A stretch of 63,805 nt of DNA from Treponema sp. (GTDB taxonomy: Bacteria; Spirochaetota; Spirochaetia; Treponematales; Treponemataceae): positions 1 through 63,805 of the forward strand of contig JAGCDP010000057.1 of assembly GCA_017651065.1 (NCBI GenBank). The letters run 5' to 3'. The notes under the pieces are model-generated. The model was not told where the DNA came from, searched no databases, and worked only from the letters and a program-made list of their open reading frames with translations. Below are positions 9,749 through 18,900 of the stretch, one piece after another (position 1 is the stretch's first letter; each line of letters begins with the position of its first letter). The translations under genes and the position numbers were made by a program.

Positions 9749-10303
9749 TTATTTTGCATCTACATAACTTGAATCTGTTTCTGAAACATCTTCAAGAGGG
9801 GTGTAAACTGTATCGTTGCTGTAGATAGTCTTTGTTTTTGTAACAGTTTTGCTTTCTTTTACAGTAGCTTCAAAGCTTCCTTTTGCATAGTAATAGCGTG
9901 TTGCAGAAAAAGCCTTGTTCAAATCGGCAGCAGTAGTCTTAAGTGATTTTGCATTTGCCATAAGATCGTAGCCTTTGATAAGCTTGTCTGCATCTTTGAG
10001 CAGGTCAAAAGAAACTGTAGCAACAGGAGTCCCATCTTTACCGTCTGCAGGTTTTCGTCCCGAATAAATATCAATTGTAATCTGAGCGGCTTTTATGTTT
10101 TTTGTATCTACATCAGGAAGAAGAGCATTTTTATCAATTTCAAATTTTACAAGGCGCTGATTTCCAGAAGCAATAAGAATTAATTTTGGAGAAAAATCTT
10201 CGTCGTTAATTTCCTGAAGATCGCCTTTTTTTGAAGCACAGCCTGTGAAAATTACAGACATTATAAAAAGTGCTGCGCAAATAATTTTGAATTTTGTTTT
10301 CAT
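9749..10303 (-). CDS. Putative lipoprotein, unknown function
   Basis: 184 residues with a lipoprotein signal peptide: charged start, hydrophobic stretch, lipobox FTGC and then ASKKG. The mature part is mostly beta-like, with VKFEIDKNALLPDV and a region rich in Thr/Ser/Lys (VKESKTVTKTKTIYS) near the C-terminus. It ends SYVDAK. The lipoprotein at 62739-63179 begins with the same FTGCASKK and ends TYIDAK, so the two may be distant paralogues. Start has GAGGTC at -10. Probably anchored in a membrane facing the periplasm; no function can be named. Confidence 0.75.
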   Translation of the reverse strand: MKTKFKIICAALFIMSVIFTGCASKKGDLQEINDEDFSPKLILIASGNQRLVKFEIDKNALLPDVDTKNIKAAQITIDIYSGRKPADGKDGTPVATVSFDLLKDADKLIKGYDLMANAKSLKTTAADLNKAFSATRYYYAKGSFEATVKESKTVTKTKTIYSNDTVYTPLEDVSETDSSYVDAK

Positions 10304-10357
10304 AAAAGACCTCTTTTAAATCAATTATTCTTATTTTATCACGCAAAGAGCGATATT

Positions 10358-11596
10358 TCAACTTGTTTGAATCCGCTTATAGTACTGATACATTTCTTCC
10401 GTAGCCAGCGACATTTTTGTAACAGAAAAGTCAGTGCCAACAGGGTATGTGTAGAGCGTGTCGTTGATGGTGTTCAAATCTACGCAGTCTGTTTTTTTGC
10501 CAAGATAGTCGTACTCAATGTGGATTGAATATTGAGAGGCGGCAGGAAGCTTAACTTCATACTGTTCGCCCTTGTATTCACCTGTGAGCGTAAAGCCTGT
10601 CATGTCGTGGGTGAAGGTTGCCATGCCAATGTCGATGTAACGGTCGGCGTTTGGAAGTGCGTCTACCTGTGCCTGGCCAGACCAGTAATAAGTTCCGGCT
10701 TCTATTTCCTTGCGGACTTCGGCGCGTTCCCATTCGTACCAGTCAGGGATGTGTGAAAATTCTGTGTTGCCTTCTTTTGCGCGCAATTCACCAAGCTCTG
10801 TCATTTCCCATTCTTTGCCGCAGCAGTTACATTTTAAGGTCGTGCCCTCTGAACTCATTTTATATTCTGTATTGCAGGCCGGGCATTTGTACAAAACCTT
10901 ATGAAGTCCTTTTGCCCGCTGAGGGTATGTGATTTTTATGTTGTTTTCTTTTTGCCATTTAAAGTCGTCGTAGATGAATTCCTGCTCAATTCCTTTCATG
11001 ATTTGTGTGTGGTCGAGCGAGGCAACCTGGTCTGCTGTAAAAAGGCATTTCATTGTTGCCTGAGTTCCTCGAACCTTGTGATCAGGGAGATTCCAGAAAG
11101 GTGAGTTTACGTGATGACCATGGCAGATTAAAGTTACAACAGGCACCTTAAGGATTTTTACAAGCTTGCCAAGAGATTCAGGAAGAATAGCAGTTGTACC
11201 ACAAAGAGAGTAGCGTGCTTCCGGATAAATTACGGCAATGCTTCCGCGGTCAATTACATATTTAAGCTGGCGGACAAGCATAATATCATTTGTGAATTTT
11301 CTTTTGCAGATACAGCCGATAAGTCTGAGCAGCCATTCGCGTTTCCAAAAGCCGTCGATTGCAACAACATAATTTGCCCTGTGCGGAAAGATTGCTTTGG
11401 TAGCAACTTTAAAATCCATAAAGGCGTTGTGATTACACAAGAGCAGGTACGGCGGCTTAATGCCTTTCATGTTAATTTTTGTAAGCTTGTTTTTGTGCGA
11501 AATTACGTCAGGAAAAGAAAGCAACCATGCCAGTGCCAAAAGGTGCATTTTCTTAGGTTTCTTAGCCATGTCAAAGCGCGGGATGTTGTCGAGCAT
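10358..11596 (-). CDS. Lysophospholipid acyltransferase (PlsC-like) with zinc-ribbon region
   Basis: 412 residues. The N-terminal half is a 1-acyl-glycerol-3-phosphate acyltransferase-type domain: block I NHNAFMD (the NHx4D catalytic pair), then GSIAVIYPEARYS as block III and KVPVVTLICHGHH as block IV. After about residue 215 comes CPACNTEYKMSSEGTTLKCNCCGKEW, four cysteines in a zinc-ribbon arrangement, followed by a domain of unknown type. The enzyme should acylate a lysophospholipid at the inner membrane. The zinc-ribbon tail makes it much longer than classic PlsC (about 240 residues). GAGG at -7 supports the start. Confidence 0.82.
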   Translation of the reverse strand: MLDNIPRFDMAKKPKKMHLLALAWLLSFPDVISHKNKLTKINMKGIKPPYLLLCNHNAFMDFKVATKAIFPHRANYVVAIDGFWKREWLLRLIGCICKRKFTNDIMLVRQLKYVIDRGSIAVIYPEARYSLCGTTAILPESLGKLVKILKVPVVTLICHGHHVNSPFWNLPDHKVRGTQATMKCLFTADQVASLDHTQIMKGIEQEFIYDDFKWQKENNIKITYPQRAKGLHKVLYKCPACNTEYKMSSEGTTLKCNCCGKEWEMTELGELRAKEGNTEFSHIPDWYEWERAEVRKEIEAGTYYWSGQAQVDALPNADRYIDIGMATFTHDMTGFTLTGEYKGEQYEVKLPAASQYSIHIEYDYLGKKTDCVDLNTINDTLYTYPVGTDFSVTKMSLATEEMYQYYKRIQTS

Positions 11597-11620
11597 ATGA
11601 GGTCTCCTGCTTTTATTTTA

Positions 11621-12373
11621 TCACGAGTTTGGCGCAACACCAAGTCCAAATAAAGCGAAGTCAGCGCGGGCTGGATCATCAGGGAAAATCTCGTCCATTT
11701 TTTTTGTGAGCGTGATGGCTGTTTTGCGAGAGGCAGTTGCATTAAGCGGCAGCAGTCCCAGCTTCTGTGCCTCCTGCATAACGTGAACATCAAGCGGAAT
11801 CAAAAGGTCTGCCTGCGGGTACCACTTCCAAAGCCCAAGGTCTACAGGTGAGTTTTGTCTAACCATCCAGCGCAGGAACATGTGGATTCTTTTGTTGGCA
11901 CTGGAACGGCCTTTTGGCACAATGCGGCTTTTTGGAAAGCTCTGGCCAATGATGTCCGAAAGGTGAGGGACGGGCTGCTTGGTGGAGGCCTCCTTCCAAC
12001 GTGTTTTAAAATATTCACCCATTGTTTTTGAAGCAGTAAGAATTGCAGCCATCTCATCAAAAAAAAACTGCATTTCGTCGTAGGAATAAAAACGGTAGAA
12101 TTTTTTACTGCCTTTTGGGAAGTCTTTTTTGTATGCTCCTGTTTTCAGCCAGGCTGAAATTCTGCCGGATGCTTTGTCTGCCTCTTCAAGAATCTGTCTG
12201 ATTTTTGGAATAAACTGGGTGCGGCTTCCAAAGGCGAGCATGGCTGCAAGGAACGAGGCTGCTTCTATGTCTGCGGTGGACTTTTTATACCAGTATAAAA
12301 ACTGCGAAGGATCGTCGTTGCAAAAAGAAGCGACTTCGTATTTATTTGCTAAGGAGACTAATAACTTCTTCAA
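11621..12373 (-). CDS. TIGR02757 family protein (DUF2400)
   Basis: Conserved hypothetical family common in spirochaetes and Bacteroidetes. Motifs: DDPSQFLYWY, ADIEAASFLAAMLAFGSR, RIHMFLRWMVRQNSPVDLGLW, and a C-terminal DPARADFALFGLGV. The helical pattern and the RWMVR.d.vD.G.w stretch recall helix-hairpin-helix DNA glycosylase-like proteins, but no activity is established. The first ATGs (12442, 12421) would overlap larC by 80-101 bp with poor ribosome sites. A TTG at 12373 has AGGA seven bases upstream and overlaps larC by 32 bp, so it is preferred. Last gene of the larB-larC transcription unit. Confidence 0.8.
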   Translation of the reverse strand: MKKLLVSLANKYEVASFCNDDPSQFLYWYKKSTADIEAASFLAAMLAFGSRTQFIPKIRQILEEADKASGRISAWLKTGAYKKDFPKGSKKFYRFYSYDEMQFFFDEMAAILTASKTMGEYFKTRWKEASTKQPVPHLSDIIGQSFPKSRIVPKGRSSANKRIHMFLRWMVRQNSPVDLGLWKWYPQADLLIPLDVHVMQEAQKLGLLPLNATASRKTAITLTKKMDEIFPDDPARADFALFGLGVAPNS

Positions 12374-13601
12374 TGCTTTTTCCTGTTTCGCGGGCAATGC
12401 GTGCAAGATCTTCGTATTCATATTTCTGCCGTTCAACACCAAAGCCTTCTGCTTTTTTTATGCGTACCGGGCCAAAGTCTGTTTCAACAGTTTCTATAGT
12501 TCTGTCCAATGCATAGCGCTGGCTTATGTTTACCCGCACACCAAGAGTTGTTGTGTGCTTGAAAATTACTTCAAGAACTTTCTGTTTATTTTCTTCAAGA
12601 CACATTACGCAAAGAAGATTTCCGGGGCGAGACTTTTTCATTGTCACAGGAATTGTATATGCTTCTACAGCGCCTGCTTGGAAAAGCTGTTCAATTGCAA
12701 AGCCAATTCGTTCTGCGCTGATGTCATCAAGGTTGCAGGTAAATTCAACTACCGATTGGTAGTCACGACTGATGTCTCCCATAATTGCACGCACACAGTT
12801 TGCTGCTTCAAAATCTTTTTTGCCCATTCCGTAGCCAATTTGTTCTGTAGTGATTGTAGGCATAGGACCAAAAGACTTTACAAAATGCTTAAGGAGAGCC
12901 GCTCCTGTCGGAGTACAAAGTTCACCTTTTATCTGATTACTGTAGCTTGGAACGCCCTGCAGAATAAATGCAGTTGCAGGCGCAGGTACAGGAAGTATTC
13001 CATGTGCACAATGAACCTGACCGCTTCCAACATTTACTGGCGAAGCGATTATGCGCTCCGGATTGAGCATTTCTATAAGGAGGCACACAGCAGTGATGTC
13101 TGCAACTGCATCCATTGTTCCAACTTCGTGAAAGTGAATGTCTGTAACAGGTTTGCCGTGAGCATGACTTTCTGCCTGAGCGATGAGGTTGTAAACTGCG
13201 AGAACATTCTTTTTTACAGCATCAGAAAGTTTGAGGTCGTTTACAAGGTGTTCAATATCATGCAGGGATGTATGGTGGTGTTCGTGATGATGGTCATGAT
13301 CGTGATCATGGTGGTGGTGCCCTTCGACAGGCTCAGGGACCCCACTGTGCTCATGCTCGTGTTCATGATGATGCGAATCATGCACCTCTTCTTCCTCGCC
13401 ATCTACTGTCACTTTAAAATGCGTACCAGTAATCCCGCACTTTACCGAAGCTTCGGCAGCAACTTCAACACCAGGAATCCCGGCATTATTTATTTTATGT
13501 AAAAATTCTTTTTTCTGTTCATCATTCAAAAGTTCAAAAAGCGCCGCACTAAGCATGTCGCCGGCAGCACCCATCTGAAGGTCAAAGTATATTGTTTTCA
13601 T
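12342..13601 (-). CDS. larC: Nickel-pincer cofactor biosynthesis protein LarC
   Basis: 419 residues in a single open frame, so no programmed frameshift joining LarC1 and LarC2 is needed here. LarC is the CTP-dependent nickel insertase that completes the pincer cofactor of lactate racemase-type enzymes. The N-terminus IYFDLQMGAAGDMLSAAL, HFHEVGTMDAVADI and the C-terminal CNLDDISAERIGF are diagnostic. Residues about 74-110 form a His/Asp/Glu-rich metal loop, longer than usual because a type C repeat (13320-13344) inserts SGVPEPVEG into it. It overlaps larB by 4 bp (ATGA). No larA or larE is in the window. Confidence 0.95.
   Translation of the reverse strand: MKTIYFDLQMGAAGDMLSAALFELLNDEQKKEFLHKINNAGIPGVEVAAEASVKCGITGTHFKVTVDGEEEEVHDSHHHEHEHEHSGVPEPVEGHHHHDHDHDHHHEHHHTSLHDIEHLVNDLKLSDAVKKNVLAVYNLIAQAESHAHGKPVTDIHFHEVGTMDAVADITAVCLLIEMLNPERIIASPVNVGSGQVHCAHGILPVPAPATAFILQGVPSYSNQIKGELCTPTGAALLKHFVKSFGPMPTITTEQIGYGMGKKDFEAANCVRAIMGDISRDYQSVVEFTCNLDDISAERIGFAIEQLFQAGAVEAYTIPVTMKKSRPGNLLCVMCLEENKQKVLEVIFKHTTTLGVRVNISQRYALDRTIETVETDFGPVRIKKAEGFGVERQKYEYEDLARIARETGKSIEEVISLLSK
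13320..13344 (-). repeat. Type C coding repeat inside the LarC histidine-rich loop
   Basis: Core CTTCGACAGGCTCAGGGAC, read on the minus strand as VPEPVEG between two His-rich blocks. Confidence 0.85.
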
Positions 13602-14362
13602 TTTGTCCTCATGTGATTAATCATATTCGCCTGATAACCTGCACCAAAGCCGTTATCTATATTTACTACGCTTACTCCGCTGGCACAGGAATTGAGCATG
13701 CTTAAGAGAGCGCTCAGGCCTTCAAAGGCGGCGCCATAACCTACGCTTGTTGGAACTGCAATTACAGGACAATCAGCAAGACCACCAATTACACTTGCAA
13801 GAGCGCCTTCCATTCCGGCAATGGCAATAATTACGGAAGCACTCATCACCTCATCCATATGAGAAAGTAAGCGGTGAAGGCCTGCAACTCCAACATCATA
13901 AAGACGCACAACTTCATTGCCCAGAGCCTCTGCTGTTAAAGCGGCTTCTTCGGCAACAGGAATGTCGCTTGTTCCGCCTGTTGCAACTACAATCTTACCA
14001 ATTCCATCAGGTTCAGGAAGCTGGCCTACAATTGCAATTCGCGCATCGCTGTGGTAATCAAACTTAGCAAGCGGTGCCACAGCCTCCTGAACGACCTCTG
14101 CTTTTTCTTTATCGAGGCGGGTTATGAGAATTGTTTTTTGTCCCGACTCAAGCATGGTCTGGACAATTTTAATAATCTGCTGTGGAGTTTTTCCCGCGCC
14201 GTAAATAATTTCTGCAGTGCCCTGACGCAGCTTACGGTGCAGGTCGATTTTTGCAAAATCTATATCTTTGAAAGGTTGCTTTTTTAATTCAAGCAGCGCG
14301 TCATCAACAGAAACTGTTCCGTCTTTGACGCCCTGCAAAAGCTTTGTTATTTCATTATTCAT
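13598..14362 (-). CDS. larB: Nickel-pincer cofactor biosynthesis protein LarB
   Basis: 254 residues. LarB carboxylates and hydrolyses nicotinic acid adenine dinucleotide to start pincer cofactor synthesis. The C-terminal two thirds is the PurE/AIR-carboxylase-like domain: VATGGTSDIPVAEEAALTAEALG, YDVGVAGLHRLL, and IAIAGMEGALASVIGGLADCPVIAVPTSVGYG. The N-terminus DIDFAKIDLHRKLRQGTAEIIYGAGKTPQQI is the family start. It overlaps larC by 4 bp and follows the small gene at 14369 by 6 bp, so all are likely one operon. Confidence 0.95.
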   Translation of the reverse strand: MNNEITKLLQGVKDGTVSVDDALLELKKQPFKDIDFAKIDLHRKLRQGTAEIIYGAGKTPQQIIKIVQTMLESGQKTILITRLDKEKAEVVQEAVAPLAKFDYHSDARIAIVGQLPEPDGIGKIVVATGGTSDIPVAEEAALTAEALGNEVVRLYDVGVAGLHRLLSHMDEVMSASVIIAIAGMEGALASVIGGLADCPVIAVPTSVGYGAAFEGLSALLSMLNSCASGVSVVNIDNGFGAGYQANMINHMRTK

Positions 14363-14368
14363 GTATTG

Positions 14369-14680
14369 TTATTTCTTAAACAAAGTAGCCTTTACAACGC
14401 CCTTTGGATCTTTTACAAAAAGTATTACAAGCCAGATAATCAATCCGAGTGCAACAACTGAAAGTCCAAGATAAAAGTCGTTGAGCATATCGAGTGGAGC
14501 CGGAACAAAAGAGTCGGCACCTTCTTCTGCATAAGCAAATACTGCATCGATGAGCCACATGAGTGAAGCGCCCCAATACATAAGAACAAGAGTTCCAACC
14601 TTAAGCTGGCGAGCCTCTTCCTTTTTGTACCAGATTAAAGTACAAATGATTGCAGCAAAAACTGTTGTCAAAAGTGTCAT
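14369..14680 (-). CDS. Small membrane protein, unknown function
   Basis: 103 residues with three hydrophobic helices (about 2-17, 28-46 and 68-90) and a basic C-terminus (DPKGVVKATLFKK). Overlaps the gene at 14677 by 4 bp (ATGA arrangement), so the two are translationally coupled, and it lies 6 bp ahead of larB. No family recognised. Its coupling to lar genes could mean a role in nickel supply or the racemase's substrate, but that is only positional. Confidence 0.6.
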   Translation of the reverse strand: MTLLTTVFAAIICTLIWYKKEEARQLKVGTLVLMYWGASLMWLIDAVFAYAEEGADSFVPAPLDMLNDFYLGLSVVALGLIIWLVILFVKDPKGVVKATLFKK

Positions 14681-15096
14681 GCTAGACCTCCTGCAAGAGT
14701 TGCTGAGCCGGTAGATTTATTTGCGTGCTTTTCAAAAATCGAGACTACGCCTACCATAATTCCCCATACTGCAGTTACAAGCAGCGCCATACTTACACCG
14801 GCCGTTGCCATTTCGTGAAGCATTTCCGCAGCCTCGCCGTTTTCTACAGCTGTAAGGAATGGGAAGAAAGGAACAACTTCTCCGTGCCAAACATGTTCAA
14901 AAGCAAGAAGAGCCGAACCGCCCCAAAGCATTTTATTGAGCCAGCCTATTTTTGTAGAAAAAGGAATTTTTGGTGATGAAACATCTGTAGTATTTTTTGA
15001 AGCATCAACAGTCTGATGTTTTTCTTTCGATTTAATGATTTTTCCCGCAATAGTAGTTACGATTGCCTCTGCTGCAGGAACAGTAAAACAAGCCAT
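14677..15096 (-). CDS. Conserved small membrane protein, unknown function
   Basis: 139 residues from ATG 15096, chosen because AGGAGGTC lies eight bases upstream; the longer frame has no ribosome site. It starts MACFTVPAAEAIVTTI, a stretch I associate with uncharacterised proteins in gut bacteria. A helix at about residues 50-67 follows a polar segment, and another hydrophobic stretch (VSMALLVTAVWGIMVGVVSIF) is near the C-terminus. It ends in an Ala/Gly/Thr-rich tail. Coupled to the next gene by a 4-bp overlap. No function can be assigned. Confidence 0.6.
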   Translation of the reverse strand: MACFTVPAAEAIVTTIAGKIIKSKEKHQTVDASKNTTDVSSPKIPFSTKIGWLNKMLWGGSALLAFEHVWHGEVVPFFPFLTAVENGEAAEMLHEMATAGVSMALLVTAVWGIMVGVVSIFEKHANKSTGSATLAGGLA

Positions 15097-15182
15097 TTTT
15101 GACCTCCTGAGTTTTAAATAATTATACCCTATTTTGACCAAAAATATATAAAAAAAGTGTCGTAAAATTGTAAAAATCTGAA

Positions 15183-15599
15183 TTATCTGATTTCTGTAAG
15201 ACGACGTTTTAAGTCGTAGGCGCGTTCTTTAAGCTTTCTAACTTCAGAGAGGCTGTTCATGATTTTTGCAGTCATATAAATGTCTACAATCCCGCTGTCA
15301 AAAAAGAAATCCGCAAAGGTCGCAAAGCCGCCAACCTGCATACGGTAATCGCCTGGAATACTTATGCTGCCCAAAACCTGCTGAAACTCCTGCATTAAAG
15401 CGTTTACGTGCTCCATTGCAGCCTGAGCATTATGGAGTTTTGAGTGCTTTATAAGGTCAACAATAAGCCCTCCGCCAAGCACATCCAGGAATCCCCAGTT
15501 GCGTGCCGAAGAAAGCTGATGTTCGGCGCTATCAAGACAATCAATAAGCTGATCCGTAAGCATCAGCGCGCGGTTTATTTGCAATGAGTTTTCTGACAT
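15183..15599 (-). CDS. Conserved hypothetical protein
   Basis: 138 residues, strong AAGGAGGC at the start. Mainly helical and soluble: an N-terminal amphipathic helix (RALMLTDQLIDCLDSAEHQLSSARNWGFLDVLGG), a glycine-rich turn, another long helix (HNAQAAMEHVNALMQEFQQVLGSI), a hydrophobic segment FADFFFDSGIVDIYMTAKI and a basic C-terminal helix KLKERAYDLKRRLTEIR. I do not recognise the family. It is 86 bp upstream of the gene starting at 15096 in the same direction, and probably in the same transcript. Confidence 0.6.
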   Translation of the reverse strand: MSENSLQINRALMLTDQLIDCLDSAEHQLSSARNWGFLDVLGGGLIVDLIKHSKLHNAQAAMEHVNALMQEFQQVLGSISIPGDYRMQVGGFATFADFFFDSGIVDIYMTAKIMNSLSEVRKLKERAYDLKRRLTEIR

Positions 15600-15730
15600 A
15601 TGGGGCCTCCTTGTAGGTTTATATCTATAAATATAATAATAAACTTTTCATATGGGTGATTTTTTTCTCTTTTTGATTTTTTAAACCTACTAGCACAAAA
15701 TCACGTTTTTTGATAATATATGTTTTTAGT

Positions 15731-15802
15731 ATGAAAACAGATGAATGCTTTGACATGACTATTCTCAAGGATTATAAAACAGTTCATACTATTTTTATTT
15801 GA
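15731..15802 (+). CDS. Possible 23-codon mini-ORF ahead of a terminator
   Basis: ATG at 15731 starts 23 codons (MKTDECFDMT..) ending TGA at 15802, nine bases before a terminator hairpin. The repeated halves AGTATGAA (15728-15735) and TTCATACT (15783-15790) could pair. No run of any one codon suggests classic attenuation. It could be a short leader of carB or chance. Low confidence. Confidence 0.2.
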   Translation: MKTDECFDMTILKDYKTVHTIFI

Positions 15803-15810
15803 ATTCAATG

Positions 15811-15840
15811 GCGAGTCTTTTTTAAGGGCTCGCTTTTTTT
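15811..15840 (+). terminator. Intrinsic terminator upstream of carB
   Basis: Stem GCGAGTC/GGCTCGC with a TTTTTAAG loop (one G-U pair) followed by a run of seven T. It lies between the mini-ORF and carB. Confidence 0.65.
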
Positions 15841-15849
15841 ATATACGCT

Positions 15850-15931
15850 CGTCATTGCGAGCGTAGCGAAGCAATCCAGGTTTTGAAAGGCCTTTTTGTA
15901 TGTGGATTGCCGCGCTTCGCTCGCAATGACG
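15850..15931. repeat. Type A palindromic repeat, full copy
   Basis: Complete inverted arms CGTCATTGCGAGCGTAGCG and complement around a variable centre. Inserted between the terminator and the carB ribosome site. Confidence 0.9.
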
Positions 15932-15969
15932 GGGAGATTGCACAGGTTATTATAGGAGTGTAAACATAT

Positions 15970-18900
15970 ATGAAACGTACAGACATCAACAAAGTTTTGA
16001 TTATTGGATCGGGGCCGATTGTTATTGGACAGGCTTGTGAGTTTGACTATTCGGGAACTCAGGCATGTAAGGCTCTGCGTGAACAGGGATACAAGATTGT
16101 ATTGGTAAACTCGAATCCGGCTACTATTATGACTGACCCGGTTATGGCAGATGCTACTTATATTGAGCCGCTTAATGTTGAGCGTCTTTCGCAGATTATT
16201 GAAAAGGAACGTCCTGACGCTTTGCTTCCTAACCTTGGTGGACAGACTGGTTTGAATATGGCTTGTGAGCTTAATAAGGCCGGCGTTCTTGATAAATATG
16301 GTGTAAAGGTTATTGGTGTAAATCTTGATGCTATTGAGCGTGGTGAAGACCGTGAGATTTTTAAGGAGACTATGAAGAGTCTTGGAATTGAAACTCCACG
16401 TTCCGGAATCTGTCACACTGTAGAAGGTGCCGAAAAGATTGCTGAAGAAATCGGTTTCCCTCTGGTTGTTCGTCCTGCTTATACAATGGGTGGACAGGGT
16501 GGTGGTTTCTGCTACAACGTTGAAGAGCTGCGCACTATTGTTGCCAACGGTCTGGATCTTTCTATGACCCACCAGTGTTTGATTGAAGAGTCTATCCTGG
16601 GTTGGGAAGAGCTTGAAGTTGAAGTTGTCCGCGACGCTAAGAATCAGATGATTGCAATCTGTTTCATTGAAAACATTGATGCTGTTGGTGTTCATACCGG
16701 TGACTCTTTCTGTTCGGCTCCTTTTATGACTATTGATAAGGAACTTGAAGCACGCCTGCAGCGCGATGCATTTAAGATTGTTGAAAGCATCGGGGTTATC
16801 GGTGGTACTAACGTTCAGTTTGCACATAACCCAAAAACTGGTCGTGTTGTTATTATTGAAATTAACCCTCGTACTTCTCGTTCGTCGGCACTTGCTTCTA
16901 AGGCTACAGGTTTCCCAATTGCTTTGATTTCTGCAAAGCTTGCTTCTGGAATGACTTTGGATGAGATTCCTTACTGGCGTGATGGTACATTGGAAAAATA
17001 TACTCCGGGTGGAGCTCCGGACGGCGACTATGTTGTATTGAAGTTTGCTCGCTGGGCATTTGAAAAGTTCCGCGGTGTAGAAGATTCACTTGGTACTTCT
17101 ATGAAGGCCGTTGGTGAAGTTATGTCTATCGGTAAGACTTTCAAAGAGACTTTCCAGAAGGCTATCCGTGGTTTGGAAAATGGCCGCTCGGGACTTGGTT
17201 TTGCTAAGGACTTTAACCGCAAGAGCGCTGATGAACTTTGCGAAATGCTCAAGACTGCTTCGAGCGAAAGATACTTCCAGTTGTATGAGGCAATCCGCAA
17301 GGGTGTTTCGCTTGATAAGCTTTATGAAATTACTTACGTTAAGAAATACTTCCTTGAGCAGATGAAGGAGCTTGTTGACCTTGAAGAGGAAATGCTTAAG
17401 AATCCTGGACGCGTTCCTGCAGATGACCTTCTTATTAAGGCAAAGAAGGATGGCTTTAGCGATAAATACCTCTCAAAGATTTTGAAGGTTTCAGAAAAAG
17501 ATATCCGCAACCGCCGCAAGGAACTTGGAATTAAGGAAGCCTGGCTTGCAGTTCCTGTTAGTGGTGTTGAAAATGCTAACTACTACTATTCTACATATAA
17601 TGCTGAGGACAAGAGCGTTGCAACCGACAACAAGAAGAAAATTATGATTCTTGGTGGTGGTCCTAACAGAATTGGTCAGGGTATTGAGTTTGACTACTGC
17701 TGCTGTCATGCGGCTATGCAGCTTAAAGAAATGGGCTACGAAACAATCATCGTAAACTGTAACCCTGAAACTGTTTCTACAGACTATGATACTTCTGACA
17801 AGCTTTACTTTGAACCGGTTACTACTGAGGATGTTCTTCAGATTTACGAAAAGGAAAAGCCATTCGGAGTTATTGTTCAGTTTGGTGGACAGACTCCATT
17901 GAACATTGCCCGCGAACTTCAGGAAAACGGCGTAAACATCCTCGGTACAAGCATCGACTCAATCGACATTGCCGAAGACCGCGACCTCTTCCGCCACATG
18001 ATGGAAAAACTTGAAATCCCAATGCCGGAAAGCGGAATGGCAATTGACTTTGAAGAAGCTAAGGCTTGCGCAGATAAGATTGGTTATCCTATTATGATCC
18101 GCCCATCGTTCGTTCTTGGTGGACGCGGTATGGAAGTAATTTATGATGAAGCAACGCTGAAGGAATATGTTGAAAAGGCTGTTGGTGTTACACCTGATCG
18201 TCCATTGCTTATCGACCGCTTCTTGAAGAACGCTTTGGAATGCGAGGCCGATGCTTTGGCAGACTCAACTCACGTTTACATCCCGGCTGTTATGGAGCAC
18301 GTTGAGCTTGCAGGTATTCACTCTGGTGACTCAGCTTGTGTAATTCCTCCGGTTTCGATTCCGGCTGATAATCTTGCAACAATTAAAGAATATACAAAGA
18401 AGATTGCAGAGTCTTTGCACGTTTGCGGTTTGATGAACATGCAGTACGCAATTGAAGATGGCAAGGTTTATGTAATCGAAGCTAACCCTCGTGCCAGCCG
18501 TACAGTTCCTCTTGTATCAAAGGTTTGTGATACACAGATGGCTCGCCTTGCAACACGTATGATGCTTGGTGAGTCTCTTGAGTCACTCGGCTTGAAGGAT
18601 AAAAAGATTCCTTACTACGGAGCAAAAGAAGCAGTTCTTCCATGGAGCCGCTTCCCTGGAGTTGACCCGATCCTCGGACCAGAAATGCGTTCAACTGGTG
18701 AGGTACTCGGTCTTGCAGATACATTCCCACTTGCATTCTACAAAGCAGAAGAAGCTGCCGGTTCAGAACTCCCACACGCCCCAGCTGCCTGGGAAAACAA
18801 AAAAGTTTTGATTTCTCTGAGCAACAAGGAAAGCCAGAAAGAGCAGGTTCTTTTTATCGGTAAAACTTTGAAGGATCTTGGATTTACACTGGTTGGTACA

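Larger units (their letters stand above)
15600..15969. other. 370-bp intergenic region before carB
   Basis: AT-rich spacer with divergent genes on either side. It holds a possible 23-codon frame on the plus strand (15731-15802), a rho-independent-type hairpin (15811-15840), and a full type A repeat (15850-15931). A TAGGAG ribosome site precedes carB. No carA or PyrR-type attenuator is recognisable. Confidence 0.6.

Noticed and set aside
11621..12442. TIGR02757 gene starting at ATG 12442 or 12421
   Set aside because: Both would overlap larC by 80 bp or more with poor ribosome sites, while TTG 12373 has AGGA at good spacing; the start remains provisional.
12129..13502. Long plus-strand frame (457 codons) opposite larC
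   Set aside because: It is antisense to a well-matched larC, the translation is rich in Cys, Phe and Ser with no motifs, and it has no ribosome site; it is a shadow frame.
12342..13601. LarC1/LarC2 programmed frameshift
   Set aside because: The whole gene is in a single uninterrupted frame with both conserved halves.
15805..16827. 340-codon minus-strand frame opposite carB and its upstream repeat
   Set aside because: Shadow of carB; its end is translated repeat.
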